DNA from: Deroplatys truncata
Lineage: Eukaryota > Arthropoda > Insecta > Mantodea > Mantidae
NCBI GenBank assembly: GCA_030765065.1
Contig: CM060980.1
Coordinates: 64,402,364-64,466,363 of the forward strand
Length of the DNA: 64,000 nucleotides
Direction: 5' to 3'
The position numbers and the translations under genes were made by a program. How positions within the stretch are numbered: the stretch's first letter is position 1; the number at the start of each line of letters is the position of its first letter. Below, piece after piece: positions 1-11,104 of the stretch. The notes below the pieces were generated by a model. It was not told the DNA's origin and did no database searches. It worked only from the letters and a program-made list of their open reading frames with translations.

Positions 1-233
1 ACCAAGCAACCAGCTATTAAGAGATATGTATGTGCTTAAAGCCTACTGTATTTCTATATTGCCCTTGCAAATATATATTCCCCTTACATTTACAAGAAAA
101 TTAGCAATAAGATAGAGTGTGCAAATGTTTATCTCGATTAACATGAAGTAGATGGAGAATAAGCGTTTGTAAAAATAGTTTGTACAAGAGTAGAGAAAGT
201 CATGTGAGTGTAACACATCAGATTTTTTTCTTT
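1..233 (+). repeat. Family A repeat, 3' tail (cut by window edge)
   Basis: The segment matches the last 230 bases of the complete family A copies at 878-1740 and 46391-47300. It contains the shared 'agcaaccagct', 'atctcgattaacatgaag' and 'agagtagagaaagtcatgtg' blocks and ends at the common 'aacacatcagatttttt' terminus. The rest of the copy lies left of the window. Confidence 0.85.
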
Positions 234-877
234 CTCAAAAGCTGTATATTTTGCTACCTATAGAAATCACATCGCATACATTACTGAACTGAACATTCCA
301 GCAAGGTTTGTTTCAGAACTACGTAGTCTTAGAATCACGATTACCGACTTATATATAGCATAATATCTTATCAGATCTAGGTAAGCTATATCAAGGAGAA
401 CAATCGGTGCATTTTCCAAAACCCAATTATTTAACTGAGGGTTTTTTTTCAATTTTTACCACGTTTTTTTTGTGTGTTTGCTAAGAAATGTATTTTTAAA
501 TTAATTCGTTTAAAACATTTTTTGCTCAATTGTGAGTTTTGACTTTTGCAAAAAATATATACTTATTAAACTTGAGTGAGCATATTCGTCTTATATTTAT
601 AATTGCATAGCAAGTTTTGATTAGCATATATTGAGGAAAATATTCGCAAAGTTTCACCCTTATAATTTAGAAATTGATTAACATATGTGCAGAATCTTTT
701 GCAAGAACACTTTTAGACATTTCGGAAAAAATGTGAGAAATATCAGAAAAAACTTCATATGCTGAATCCCACCCTTCGCTCAGGGTTATTTAAATCGTCA
801 CTCTGATTTTCGCTCCGATAATAAAAATATTAATTCGAAAACTTTCGGACATATAACTTAAAAACACTAAATTGTTA
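234..877. other. Unassigned AT-rich stretch
   Basis: No coding region, RNA gene or repeat that recurs in the window was recognised. Short open frames here have no coding character. It is spacer between two family A copies. Confidence 0.5.
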
Positions 878-1740
878 TTTTTACTTTCTCTACTACGTAT
901 AGTAAGTAGGGGAAGTGTTGTATTCCACCCAAAAATTCGATAGCGTTATTTCACCGGAAATATATGTTTTGAGCCCCCCTGAATCCAAAAAAGGTATTTT
1001 TGGAAACATGTCTGTGCGTCTGTGTGTGTGTCTGTCCGTGAACAGCATAACTCAGAAACGAACAGTCGGATAAACACCAAACTTGGTATTTAGGTTTAGT
1101 ATCGTCCAGAGATGCGACACAAAGGTTCTCAAGAAAATCCCCCACCCCAGATTACCCTTTACATGGAACATTTTTCGAAAATTTTAAGTTTTTCAAAAAT
1201 GGCCCTAACAATTTTGATTAAAATATCATATGTTTAAGATATTTTCATGACAAATGAAATGTATATCTCGAATTTCCTGGGAATGTCTCCAAAAGTATTC
1301 TTCATTGTGAACGACTTTTGCATAACTGGTAAACCATAAGAGATAGACAAAATTTTACTACACAAAAAATGTAGATCGCGTTAAAATACACAATTTATGC
1401 CATACACATTTTTTTTGTTGAGAACCATTTTCGAGATATTGCTTGTTGTTCCCTTAAATTTTCCAATACTTATACTTTTTTCTCAAACGGGAATTCGTTA
1501 TTCATTATTTTTATGTCCTGGACATGCAAAGAGCGTGGAATGCGCCACATAGCAACCAGCGCTTAAATATTTGACTATCGCTTAAAGCCTACCAATTCCC
1601 TTTGCATCTACAAGAAAACTAGCAATAAGATTAACATTTCGATATCTCGATTAACATGAAGCATATGGAAATAAACGTTTGTAAAAATAGTTTGTATAAG
1701 AGTAGAGAAAGTTATGTGAGTGTAACACATCAGATTTTTT
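878..1740 (+). mobile_element. Family A repeat, complete copy
   Basis: This is a near full-length copy (863 bp). It starts in a T-run followed by 'actttctctactacgtatag' and ends 'aacacatcagatttttt'. Near the 3' end it carries 'agagtagagaaagt', an inverted version of the start motif 'actttctctact', so the element has short subterminal inverted repeats. It contains a variable GT tract near 1017-1036. No coding capacity is shared among copies beyond short frames. The family is unnamed here; a non-autonomous DNA element is the best guess. Confidence 0.8.
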
Positions 1741-2012
1741 TATAATCTTTCACGATTGAAACCCCAATCCGTTCTGAGGGACATGGAGCTATAAAACATC
1801 TAATTTAAGTCCATAAATTATTACGAGATTAAACAGCAGTTGTACTTGCAGTTGCATTGGAGTCATAAAGGGACATGCTTGCGAACAAGGACTTCATTTT
1901 TATATGTGAATTTAAAAATTTAAAAGTAAATTTTTCATGGAATAGAAAATAGCTGTTCTTACTCCACACAATATACATGTAAAATAAGACAAATGCGAGG
2001 ATTATTTCAAGC
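1741..2012 (+). repeat. Family C repeat fragment
   Basis: Sequence from 'tataatctttcacgattgaa' through 'atttcaagcaatatata' matches, with divergence, the second copy at about 40361-41065 ('gacatgga', 'ctataaaacaycta', 'ccaagcaatata'). It directly abuts family A. No gene was recognised in it. Confidence 0.55.
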
Positions 2013-2013
2013 A

Positions 2014-2046
<33 letters not shown>

Positions 2047-2070
2047 AATATATATATGTGTGTGTGTGAG
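2013..2070. repeat. (TA)n / (TG)n microsatellite
   Basis: Alternating TA repeats pass into a TG run. The tract begins exactly at the end of the family C fragment, at its 'caagcaatatata' end. Confidence 0.9.
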
Positions 2071-2263
2071 TGTATGAGCTTGTAGTTGGTCACCATTTAG
2101 CAATTAAGACATAGCAAAACAAAACAGAATCGAATCTGTTTATAATGCTACGATACACATGGGATACCAATGCCAAAATATTTTAACAACCCTCATGTAA
2201 GAAATTTTTGCTTTATTTCCTTTATACTTATGGTGAAATGCACTTCGTTATGCTAAATAATTG

Positions 2264-2266
<3 letters not shown>

Positions 2267-2295
<29 letters not shown>
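2267..2295. repeat. (AG)n microsatellite
   Basis: About 14 perfect AG units. Confidence 0.95.
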
Positions 2296-2298
<3 letters not shown>

Positions 2299-3825
2299 TT
2301 CCTAACATTAGAAATCATGAACTGATATCTTTTTAATTAACTGAGAACATTGTTTTTCTCGATGGTCGCAGAGTATAAATTGTATTTTCCAAAGCAGTTA
2401 ACTCGGTGGCCTGGGAGTACGCAATCGATATATTCAACCATTCTCCTCTACTTCGTTGTATACGATAAGGGTTTTTGTATTATGTGACAACTGTACCTTT
2501 TATTTTATTAAATGACTACGGACCAAAGAGAAGGTAAAAAGGCTTAAAATATCAATATTGCAAATATCTAAAAACATTACTCGACCATTCCGACCGGCGA
2601 TTCTTTCACCGCCAAACGGTACTTATAGGCTATCAGCATTTCTAGAACTTGGAAGACTATCGGGATGAGGTTAAGAAAGGCAGACGTTCCGCCAATGTTT
2701 CACTTCCTTTTATGTGAATATCAGGGGAATTTTCATCGGTTATTAGTAATAGCCGGGGCTGTACGAACTTGCAATAATGGGGAAAATGGGAGGATTCACC
2801 ATAAAAATCTTGTAGATGTACAGTTATTTTGTAACTGTATTCTTTGTCCTGCGGTAAACTTCAATGATACTTAGAAATTAAAAATAAATAATAAATATAT
2901 AAAATTCTTCTATATTTGTATTAGCCGTTTTAGCAAAATCTTGTACATCTGATTAACACATTTCGAAGAAACCAATACAAAGAAAACATTATAGAAACAT
3001 TTTAACCAAAAATAATTCCCCAAATGTGGTTTTTACATTTGTTGCTTAACCTTACTTCCTTACAATGTGACTACCATTATGGTCATTATCCTCATCACTT
3101 TCATCGGCACCAACAACATTACAATTACAGTCATTGTGAAACATGCTATTCCCAATGGCGACATCATCTTCATCTTTATTATCGGATAATTATCGCTACT
3201 AGCATTATAACATACTAATAAGCTATATGTCATGTTTACTAAGTCAGTTTTTATCTCTGGATTCCAGTCGCCTAGTTTCATTTTTTGCCCTATTACACTG
3301 CTGTAACTCTAAGATGGTCTTTCTCCACCGGCTTCGGGCACAAACTGGCACCGTGCTCCAGAAAAACACTCTAGTCATTGCCTTTCTCTAATGATATTCT
3401 TCATTCTCAGTTGACTAAGCTGTGAAGGCCGTTGCAAATGTGATTCAGAAAATAAAGCATAATGATATATTTTAGTCACCAGTTTTTAACTCTGCTTCCA
3501 AACGTTAACAGTTAAACATCACAATTGTTATATAAATAAATTAAAGTGGAATGGAAGATGATGGAGATTTAATTACAAGCTTATAAATAACTAAGCTCAA
3601 TTATATTTTATTAAGCATAATGTTTTATTCTAGATGTGATGTGTATGGGGTAGTTTTCAACTAAATTCAGACCTGTGCTCTAATTATATTGGTACACGGG
3701 GGAGTAAATGTAAATGCAGTTAAGTTTGCAGTCGGCACAAAAGAGCTCTAAATAACCTCTATTAGATGTATCTAGCGACGTTTCTGGATGTCGAAACCGT
3801 TTATCTTTTTAACTGATTATGTTTT
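2296..3825. other. Unassigned AT-rich stretch
   Basis: Only short open frames (up to 73 codons) on both strands, with no recognisable domain, no recurrent repeat and no tRNA-like block. A histidine-rich frame near 3024-3218 comes from a CAT/CAC-rich composition and is not treated as a gene. Confidence 0.45.
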
Positions 3826-3915
3826 AACCCTGTTCTTGCAGCACGCGGCACCACAGGCGTAGGGCACTGATGTTACACAAAGTTAAATTATATTTGGGAA
3901 GGAAAACTTCAAGGT
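3826..3915 (-). repeat. SINE family E tail fragment
   Basis: The block around 'cggcaccacaggcgtagggc' and 'atttgggaaggaaaacttc' resembles 51512-51600 of the clearer SINE E copy ('cggcatcaccggcggtgggc', 'attggggaaggat'). Only the 3' part of the SINE is present, and divergence is high. Confidence 0.4.
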
Positions 3916-3919
3916 CTAA

Positions 3920-4600
3920 ACCGCCGAAGCCGTTGAATAACCTTTGTATAGGTATGTACTTTTCCCTTAGGCTCTTTCTTTGGAGTTATCGAACCCATTC
4001 TTTACTAAATATATAAAAAAGGAAAAAGATGTCCTAATTATCTCAGAAACTGCGTGTCTGATATTTTTCTTACCATTATCTACATTTTCTCAGTAGCTAA
4101 ATATGTATGACAACTTTGTCCAAAAATGGTGGATTACGACAGTAGGAATTCTTACGTCACTTTTTATTATGTTGCTGAATATTGATGAACAGGCGGTTCC
4201 TTTCTCACTTAACTTAGCATTCTGGGACTTACGTTATGAAGCAACAATGGGGCTAAAAGGAAGGCAAAGTACTTTAATAATCTAGGCAAATATAATTCTT
4301 AGTCATTTAGATAATTTCTTAACCATGTAAGATGCTTAGGAGATTGCATGCCATTTCCACTATCTGGGGGGGGGTTTGGAGGGGTATTAAAGAAGATCGG
4401 TCATGCGATATCAAGGGCAAAGTGGCAAGACTTAGCACAAAAAATAATAATCTTATAGATCACTGTGTAAAAGCTGCAGTGCCTAAAGCGTTTAAACTAA
4501 CTCAATAAAACGTTAAAAATTCAACCATTCAGTGCAGGGTAAACCAGCTAGTATAGCAATAATAGGAACAAGTTTCTGTTAGTAACCCATGTCTACAGTG
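3920..4600. other. Unassigned stretch
   Basis: AT-rich with a G-run at 4366-4374. One 60-codon frame at 4103-4285 shows no domain. Nothing recurrent was found. Confidence 0.4.
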
Positions 4601-4602
4601 CT

Positions 4603-5252
4603 AGTTTTTTTTTACTCTATTTTACGTCGCTTTAACTCCTTGGTCATATCGCGACGGATCTGTTAGTGGATAACTCTTAAAGCGATGTGTGATGGACAGT
4701 TAGCCTTCTAGGTCTCATCCCTGTAACCACCCGCTCCGACAGAGTCGCAGAGACCCCAGCGCATAGCTGCCGGATCTTCTGCTTCGTGCCGTGCAGATGG
4801 CATTAGGGTGCCGTCCAGTCTAACCGCCGCCTTCACACAGAAAGGTGGTCAGTTAGGCTTCTAGGTCTCATCCTTGGAAATGCCATCCTGCTTCGTCACG
4901 TGACCAGAGAGACCCTAGCGCATGGCAATACTTCTGCTTCTGCTTCGTGCCGTGCAGATGACGTTAGGGTGCCCTCCAGTCCAACTGCCGCTCTCATATA
5001 GAAAGGCCGACAGTTAGCCTTCTAGGTCTCATCCCTGTAACCACCTGCTTCGTGCCGTGCAGATGGCATTAGGGTTCCGTCCAATCTAACCGCCGCCTTC
5101 ACACAGAAAGGTGGTTAGTTAGGCTTCTAGGTCTCATCCCTGGAAATGCCATCCTGCTTCGTCACGTGCCCAGAGAGACCCTAGCGCATGGCAGCCGGAT
5201 CTTCTGCTTCGTGCCGTGCAGATGACGTTAGGGTGCCGTCCAGTCTAACTGC
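4603..5252. repeat. GC-rich tandem repeat with two alternating unit types
   Basis: Four units begin at about 4703, 4856, 5017 and 5122, each with 'cttctaggtctcatcc'. Units alternate between a 'ctgtaaccacc' type and a 'tggaaatgcc' type, so the array is a dimer repeat with spacings of about 153, 161 and 105 bp. Each unit carries 'cttcgtgccgtgcagatg' and 'gttagggtgccgtccagtc'. The third unit has lost about 50 bp. The GC content stands out against the flanks. The T-run and 'ttttacgtcgctttaact' at the left edge may be the end of a retroposon from which the array grew. Confidence 0.8.
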
Positions 5253-5259
5253 TTACATT

Positions 5260-6923
5260 GTCTGTGGATAGATGGCATAGTATTCGCTATTACCACTTAC
5301 TTTTCATTTTACTATTGTTTTAGACTTAAGGTGGAACTTTTAGGTCGTGGTATTAAATATCCAATCCGGTATTTATCTTGGCGACTGAGGGAAACTACGG
5401 AAAAACCTCAGACAGATTGGTCGGCCCACCAGATTGCTAGTTGTTGCCCAAAAAGTTCACAAGAGGTATTGCTCTGTCGCCTTAATCTTCAATTGTTTGA
5501 GCATACCAGGTGCATGCAGTAAAACATATGAGTAGCGAGTAACGAATGGCTTAACATTTACATAAGGTATCCTGCATTAAAAATATGAGCATATCCTTTT
5601 TCAGTGTTTGTAATAGAATTTTGCTGATTTAAGATTCGAGTAAAGATACATATCGACTTTCACAACGGCGACGACAATGATGTTCACTCGCCGGATATAT
5701 TCATTCCCAATTGGGTAACTCAATTCGAAAAACTTAAAGAACCTTCTTCTGACTAAATTACTGAGACAAAAGGCAACAGAATAAAACCGTTTAATAATAA
5801 GCAGGCATAGGAATTCTTAAACAGTTGGCTTCAAGTTAGCTACACTCAAATCATATGTCAACGAAAGGAAAGTAAACAGGGTCAAGGGGCTACTGACGGC
5901 CAGGTAAACACAGTCTGGTGATGTAGTCTGCAAACGCCAACAGACAGCAGGAGGGACGCGTTATATGTTAATGAAAACTACCCTCACCACAGGAAGGGAT
6001 GGTTTATCTGAAGTCCAGTGATAGTTCAACTTTATTTTCTTTAGTCCTAGCTTTAATGCTTAGAAACCTCTATGTCTGCTAATAAGTTACTCAAACAGAT
6101 TATACAGTAACATAACTGCGGAAATAATGTACGGGATATGCAGATTTAGCTGTACCAAAGAACCTATACCTTCGCGTTAAAGTGGATCTATAATCCCTCC
6201 ACTCTTAGAACCCAAATTGATGTTAAACATGATGTCATTAAGGGGATAAACTTTGCTGCTTAAGTGCTGAGCACGAAACTAACTTGCAGGGTACAAAATG
6301 TTTTGTTTACATGAAGTCCGGTTAAAGCTGGATGGAATGCATACTTAAGAGCTGAAAATCAAATATCTATTGCAATAAAACACTTGTTGACTTCCGTTTT
6401 AGCAACAGTTTAATAAAACTATTGTCCGCTGAAAGAATCCGGATGCATGGGCGTCGTGTTATCTGACACGTGGGGAGTTTTGGTAGGGCGAATGTGTATC
6501 TATTTACAGAATGGACCGCTAAACGAATTCTGCCTCTCCCATTACACTTTGCAAAGGCAGTTTGGAGGAGGGATAAAGGAAATGGATATGCCAGCGGGGT
6601 TAAGTATAGGCTTTCAGGTAATAGGACTTTAATAACTCTACTTGAAGGGGGACGCTGCTGCTACGCACAGTTTAATTAAAAGCTTTTTTCGTTCTTTTTT
6701 AGTTTTTAAAGCTACAAACAGAAACTGTGATCACTGCTTATTAAGCGGCGAAGAGGAAGAATTATTGTCTCTTTTAAACTGTTCAATAGATTGCTAAACC
6801 CACGCACATTAGACGCAATTTAACTCCCTTTAAATATCCTTTCAATGACGCCTGTATCCATTTAAATACGTTTTTAGTTATTTTATTCTTTCATAGCTGA
6901 TTGCATGTTTTATGTACAATGGT
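5260..6923. other. Unassigned stretch
   Basis: No frame longer than about 70 codons, no protein motif, no tRNA-like boxes, and no sequence found elsewhere in the window. Confidence 0.45.
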
Positions 6924-6937
6924 TATATCGTTCAGTA

Positions 6938-7991
6938 GTAGTAATAGCGGTTTGAGTAGCGCAAAACTGCGGGGGTCATCAGCGCCACCCTCTGGCTATA
7001 AATTTATTCAAGTCAGCACATCAGCACAATAAAAACAAAAGAAGTACAAGTTAAGCAACTCAGATTACAGAAGCAGCTCTGGTTATCTAGATAATCACAT
7101 TCTGGTACAAAACCAATACAGTCAGAGCATTCACAGAGAGAAACACCAGGATTACAAAAATAGAAATAGTAAATCAACAAATTAAAAAATTGAGCAATAG
7201 AATGCTCACAGAATATGGCAAATAAGAACTAACCCTGAGCAAATGTAAACGCACAATGCAATTCTACACAGTTATAAAAAACAATAACACACGAGAAACT
7301 TCCTTCCTTAATAATCCAATTAATTCCAATCACAAACTGTCCATGCAAGGCACCAACCTCGACACCTAGTTCAAGTAACACTTGCTTCCCCGCCACTCCA
7401 GCACCAAAATCACCCAAGAACACCAAGGTATACATAAACTCCTTCACCACACTCTCCCTTCAAACTTTCACGAAAACTCTTCCCTGTCAACTCGCCCTTT
7501 CCTCCACAGATGCGTACACAGAAAGTATAGTCACATTTCGAAATTGGACCTTAAGTCTATTTTACACAATCCTTCATTAATTGGGTCCAACTCTATTAGA
7601 CTCTTCTTTATTCCCTTTGCGATAATAAATCCTATCTTGTGTAGTCCAGGCTCAGTTGATCTACAATACAATAATGTGTAATCCTGTTTATCTATTCTTC
7701 CTTTTCCACTCCAACTTTTTTCTTGCAACACTACTGTCCAGCCAATACCTTAAGAGTTATTTGTCACTTCTTTCATTTTTCCACGTCATAACATAGTTTG
7801 AACATTCCAAGTTGCCAACAACAAACCATCCTTCTTAACAAGGTTTTTACAAGTGGGGTTGAGAGCCCCAAGCTTAACCCTCAACCTGGAGGACTTATTT
7901 CTGACCCCAGGAGACAGGGTGGACTCCCCCCAGAAACTGGGTGGCTCAGGTACCTCGGGGTCGCCACTCCGTACTCGCCAAAGTGAGACTA
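6938..7991 (-). mobile_element. RTE-like LINE, internally deleted, with 14-bp target duplication
   Basis: The 1,054-bp insertion is flanked by perfect direct repeats 'tatatcgttcagta' at 6924-6937 and 7992-8005, so both ends are original. On the minus strand it starts with a GC-rich 5' leader (7991-7820: 'gtggcgaccccgaggtacc', 'ctggggggagtccaccctg'). It runs into a decayed endonuclease frame (about 7818-7232), then a non-coding part ending 'gcgctactcaaaccgctatt' with a few TAC units and no poly-A. The reverse transcriptase is missing altogether, so this copy comes from an internally deleted template or lost its centre after insertion. The endonuclease type and the short-repeat tail fit RTE/BovB-like elements; this is inferred from motifs only. 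Confidence 0.75.
7232..7818 (-). pseudogene. LINE apurinic-like endonuclease domain, decayed
   Basis: On the minus strand the frame reads ATWNVQT near 7815, the conserved start of an exonuclease-endonuclease-phosphatase fold. It continues with KGRIDKQDYTLLY and STEPGLHKIGFIIAKG (about 7690-7600), then VFLGDFGAG (about 7430-7400), the place of the catalytic GDFN motif, where the asparagine is now glycine. Stop codons and frame changes separate these blocks, so no functional nuclease can be made. The domain would normally nick the target DNA for reverse-transcription priming. It sits inside the element at 6938-7991, straight after its leader. The resemblance is to the endonucleases often annotated as craniofacial-development-protein-2-like in arthropod genomes. 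Confidence 0.7.
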
Positions 7992-8005
7992 TATATCGTT
8001 CAGTA

Positions 8006-8629
8006 TCAGTTATTATGTCAAATTTGTTCTGAAATATTCATTATAATCATTCATGCTTTTCGCATGGCCGCCGGTTGCAATTTACGGAACTTGCTCTCAT
8101 CAACATTTTCTCAATGGATGTATACTTCACTTTACCCTTGGTTTATAGTTCAGAAATTTGTATGGAATTCCGTTTATTTGTATTCTTAGTATGTGGGATA
8201 GTTCCCTGCATCCGTTATTTTTCATTTTAAATTGAATATTTTAACACACTTCGTATATCTTCATCTATTTTGTTCTCTTTTGCATTGTCCCCAAATTCTT
8301 CATAACATATTCATTTCATTTGCTTGGAATATTTTTTATTTATCTGTCAAAAGGCGTGCTTGGTTTTCGTATAACAGTTTAGTTTTTGCTTTACTACTTT
8401 ATAAAAATGTTATGGCCTTGAAGCATTAGGTTTATTATTCTATTTGAGATTTATGTAATGAAATATTTCATAGCTAAACATTTAATTTTGAACATTTTCT
8501 TGTTCCCTTTTTATTACAAATTTTATATAGTTTAAGGTCCTTTAACTGGGCAGGTCATATCGAACTATGAATGAGTGAAATGGGAGAAACGGTCCTAAAA
8601 TGAACCAGAGTTCAGAGCTTAAAGTTACC
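8006..8629. other. Unassigned T-rich stretch
   Basis: Two hydrophobic-looking frames (7941-8189, 8232-8429) follow from T-rich composition. No recognisable gene or recurrent repeat. Confidence 0.4.
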
Positions 8630-8745
8630 CGAAATGCATCTTTCCAGGTTAAGGTAAACCTCCAAGAAATACTCATACGGGTAATCAATCCACTCTAACC
8701 AAGATTCGAACGAGGAACCTCTTGAATGTTATAATTTTATTCTGA
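8630..8745 (-). repeat. Possible decayed tRNA-derived SINE
   Basis: The minus strand carries a B-box-like 'cgttcgaatcttgg' (RC of about 8698-8711) followed by 'agagtggattgattaccc', the layout of a SINE body after its tRNA head. No clean A box and no target duplication were seen. Confidence 0.35.
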
Positions 8746-8749
8746 AGGA

Positions 8750-9522
8750 TAAGGCGAAATTGAAAGATGTTTTGAGAAGTTTGAAGGTATATTCTAGTAC
8801 TGAATGTATTTCTTTTATTATTTTAACCACACGAAGAAGAATATTAAATGAAGTTTCCAAATCCGAAATGCAACATACGCACATATATACACATGCGTGC
8901 ACCCACACATCCGGTTAAAGCATTTTTCCGGTTTTGGGGTCCTTCGCTCATATGCAACGAGTAATTAATTCCATGGTACTCGAATTGAAAATCTTGCTGC
9001 CTTACTTCTAAAATCTGATAGATTCTGCGCAACAATGCCCTCACTCTTCACTTCCTGTCTCACGTTATAGTAGACCAGCAACAGAATGCACTCGCTAAAC
9101 GACTTTCCCCAAATAAAAAAGTGTCAAAATAACGCCATATTGCACTAATCATTTGTATGAGGGAGTCCACGTGTGAAAACGCATTTATTGTGCAATGTGT
9201 GGCATTGACATTTGACAAAACTTTTGCTAGATCACTCTGGTAGAAGTACATTAAATTACAAAGTGGTCAAGGTGTTTGCCTCCAACCCGCATCGGCGGTG
9301 CACAGAGTGATGCATGATGAATGACAATATTCGAGAAAATATAGCCGAAGAGGTGTAAGATATGGTGACCATAGTGACCATGGAACAAGTAACCCAGTTG
9401 TGAACCATGTACTGTGGAATTTTGTAACTCGTGCACAGGGAAGTTATGAGGAGTGATAAAGTCTACATAGGTTGCACTGATGGCTTTTAGGTTTTATAAT
9501 AATTAGAACGACAGAAACAATC
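8750..9522. other. Unassigned stretch
   Basis: Frames of 61-66 codons on the minus strand show no domain. Nothing recurrent. It ends at the TA dinucleotide used by the mariner insertion. Confidence 0.4.
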
Positions 9523-9524
9523 TA

Positions 9525-10247
9525 CGAGGGCAGTCCAGAAAGTCCCAGACGTTTTGGCCCATCGTGGCGATGAGTAGGGCTAGAGCCGCCATCTTGATGT
9601 CAGAACGTTCCTACATTCAGTACGCATCCAGCTGTGGTAGCGTGAGGACTGTGCCTTCCTCACTGTGCTCTCTGTGAGTTGTTAAAATGTGCGCTGCAAT
9701 AGAAAATCCCGTCACTTGAAGTGCGGTTGGCAAAAGAACAAACCAATTGAAATTTATCGTCAACTTTATAATGTTTACGGGCAGGGAATAATGAGTCAAA
9801 GCCGAGTCAGGCAATGGTGCACTGATTTTAAAAATGGGCGTACCAATATTCACGACGAGGATCGCAGGGTAGGCCTAGCCTTATGATTGATGAACTGTCA
9901 ATGCAAATCAATGACAAAATTCGTGAAGATCGTCGTTTTACGATTACAGAACTTTCGGAACATTTTCCCTAAATTTCACGGAGTTTGGTGCATCAAATTG
10001 ATGCTTTGATACTGACGCTGAACTGCATGCCGGTGGAAACCAGTGGTTGAAGTCGCAGGCGGCAGATTTCTACACAGAGGGTATTGAAAAACTTGTGCCA
10101 CGGAATGATAAATGCCTCATTTGAATGGCGAATATGTAGAAAAAATAGCTTAAGAGTGTAACTTTCAAGTGTAGATAATAAACGTTGATATTTGCATTTT
10201 GTTAATTGTTTATTTCAAAACGTCTGGGACTTTCTGGATTACCCTCG
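9525..10247 (+). mobile_element. Mariner-like element, internally deleted
   Basis: The element is bounded by 32-bp terminal inverted repeats at 9525-9556 and 10216-10247 (outer bases CGAGGG / CCCTCG; inner part 'gtcccagacgttttg' / 'caaaacgtctgggac') that differ at about two positions. TA dinucleotides flank it at 9523-9524 and 10248-10249, the expected mariner target duplication. At 723 bp it is roughly half the usual 1.3 kb. The missing piece is the catalytic centre of the transposase. With near-intact ends it could in principle be moved in trans by a related transposase. Confidence 0.92.
9687..10124 (+). pseudogene. Mariner transposase, frameshifted and lacking the DDE/D core
   Basis: ATG at 9687 opens MCAAIENPVT and soon hits a stop. 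The reading continues in another frame (9716-9886) with the helix-turn-helix part: IEIYRQLYNVYGQGIMSQSR, VRQWCTDFKNGRT and NIHDEDRR, a classic mariner DNA-binding region. A further frame gives MIDELSMQINDKIREDRRFT and ITELSEHFP, then a stop, then ISRSLVHQI. After about 10010 the sequence jumps to the extreme C-terminus (WLKSQAADFYTEGIEKLVPR, then KCLI and stop). The stretch that should carry the catalytic D,D34D triad is absent. No product is expected. It lies between intact terminal repeats at 9525 and 10247. Confidence 0.88.
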
Positions 10248-10363
10248 TACATAGACTCGGACATCCCAATTACTCAAGTCATGTTTTCCGGACGCCAACC
10301 CGCTCTTGAAAAATGACCAGTTTTCCGCCTTGCGCAAAATTACGTTTTAATGTTGCTTGATAT

Positions 10364-10385
10364 CCAGTCCAGTCCAGTCCAGTCC
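10364..10385. repeat. (CCAGT)n short tandem repeat
   Basis: Four consecutive 5-bp units followed by 'ccggtgtgcgg'. Confidence 0.85.
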
Positions 10386-10689
10386 GGTGTGCGGGCTGAG
10401 GGCCAGCCCGAGAGAGTGTTGCAAGCGTACCTACCCTGATGGGTTTAACTGCTTAATGGATAGAATGAGGGTTGCAGGTTGGCGCGTGAGTTTGAAGTTG
10501 TGGGAGTGATAGGAGGCAGCAAATTTTGCTTTTCGGGGCTGCTTTTCAGCGTTCAACGGTCCTTTTGGACCGCTGGTGTTATATATTTTGCAAAAATGCG
10601 TTTGTTTATTTGTTGGGGTTGCAATTATAATTTTGAGTCCCAGCATCTCTTGGAAGGTTTATATGAACTTAGCTTTAGTTCCTAGTGGA

Positions 10690-10895
10690 ATTCCTCCTTT
10701 GTTAACGAAGGGACCCGCATGTCATTCGGGAAACCCACTGTTGCCTCGACGGCATTGTCTGTGGTTAGATGCCCAAGAGACCTAAAGAAGGTGCTACGAT
10801 GGAAAGGTAATCTGTCGCAGAATTTTGCGGTCCGACGCCTAATTTCATCCTCCACGTATGGAAGAGCATAATCATGCAGGTGATGTGTTTACAAG
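10690..10895 (-). pseudogene. LINE reverse-transcriptase C-terminal remnant
   Basis: The minus strand from about 10890 reads HDYALPYVEDEIRRRTAKFC followed by DRLPFHRSTFFRSLG, then a few more residues and a stop near 10690. This has the shape of the region after the reverse-transcriptase domain in jockey-like LINEs (a 'xLxxPxVxxEI...AxxFxxRxxxHxxxxxRxLG' pattern). Upstream sequence up to the LTR element at 11105 may belong to the same copy but is too decayed to read. No catalytic motif remains. The assignment rests on pattern resemblance only. Confidence 0.42.
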
Positions 10896-11104
10896 GGCTT
10901 CCTGGTCCAGGAAGTACCAACATCTACAATGCTCCCTATCAAACGAAACTAGAAAGTCAGATTAGTAGTTCCCGTAGCCACGGAACTCGTGCTCTCTGCC
11001 AAGAAAGCCGTCTGCAAACATACGCTATGCAGTGTGTTTGCTACAGTGCAAATGCTGTTAAGTATTTTGTCTGGTCTTTTCACGGTCACTGCCATATTAG
11101 CTTT

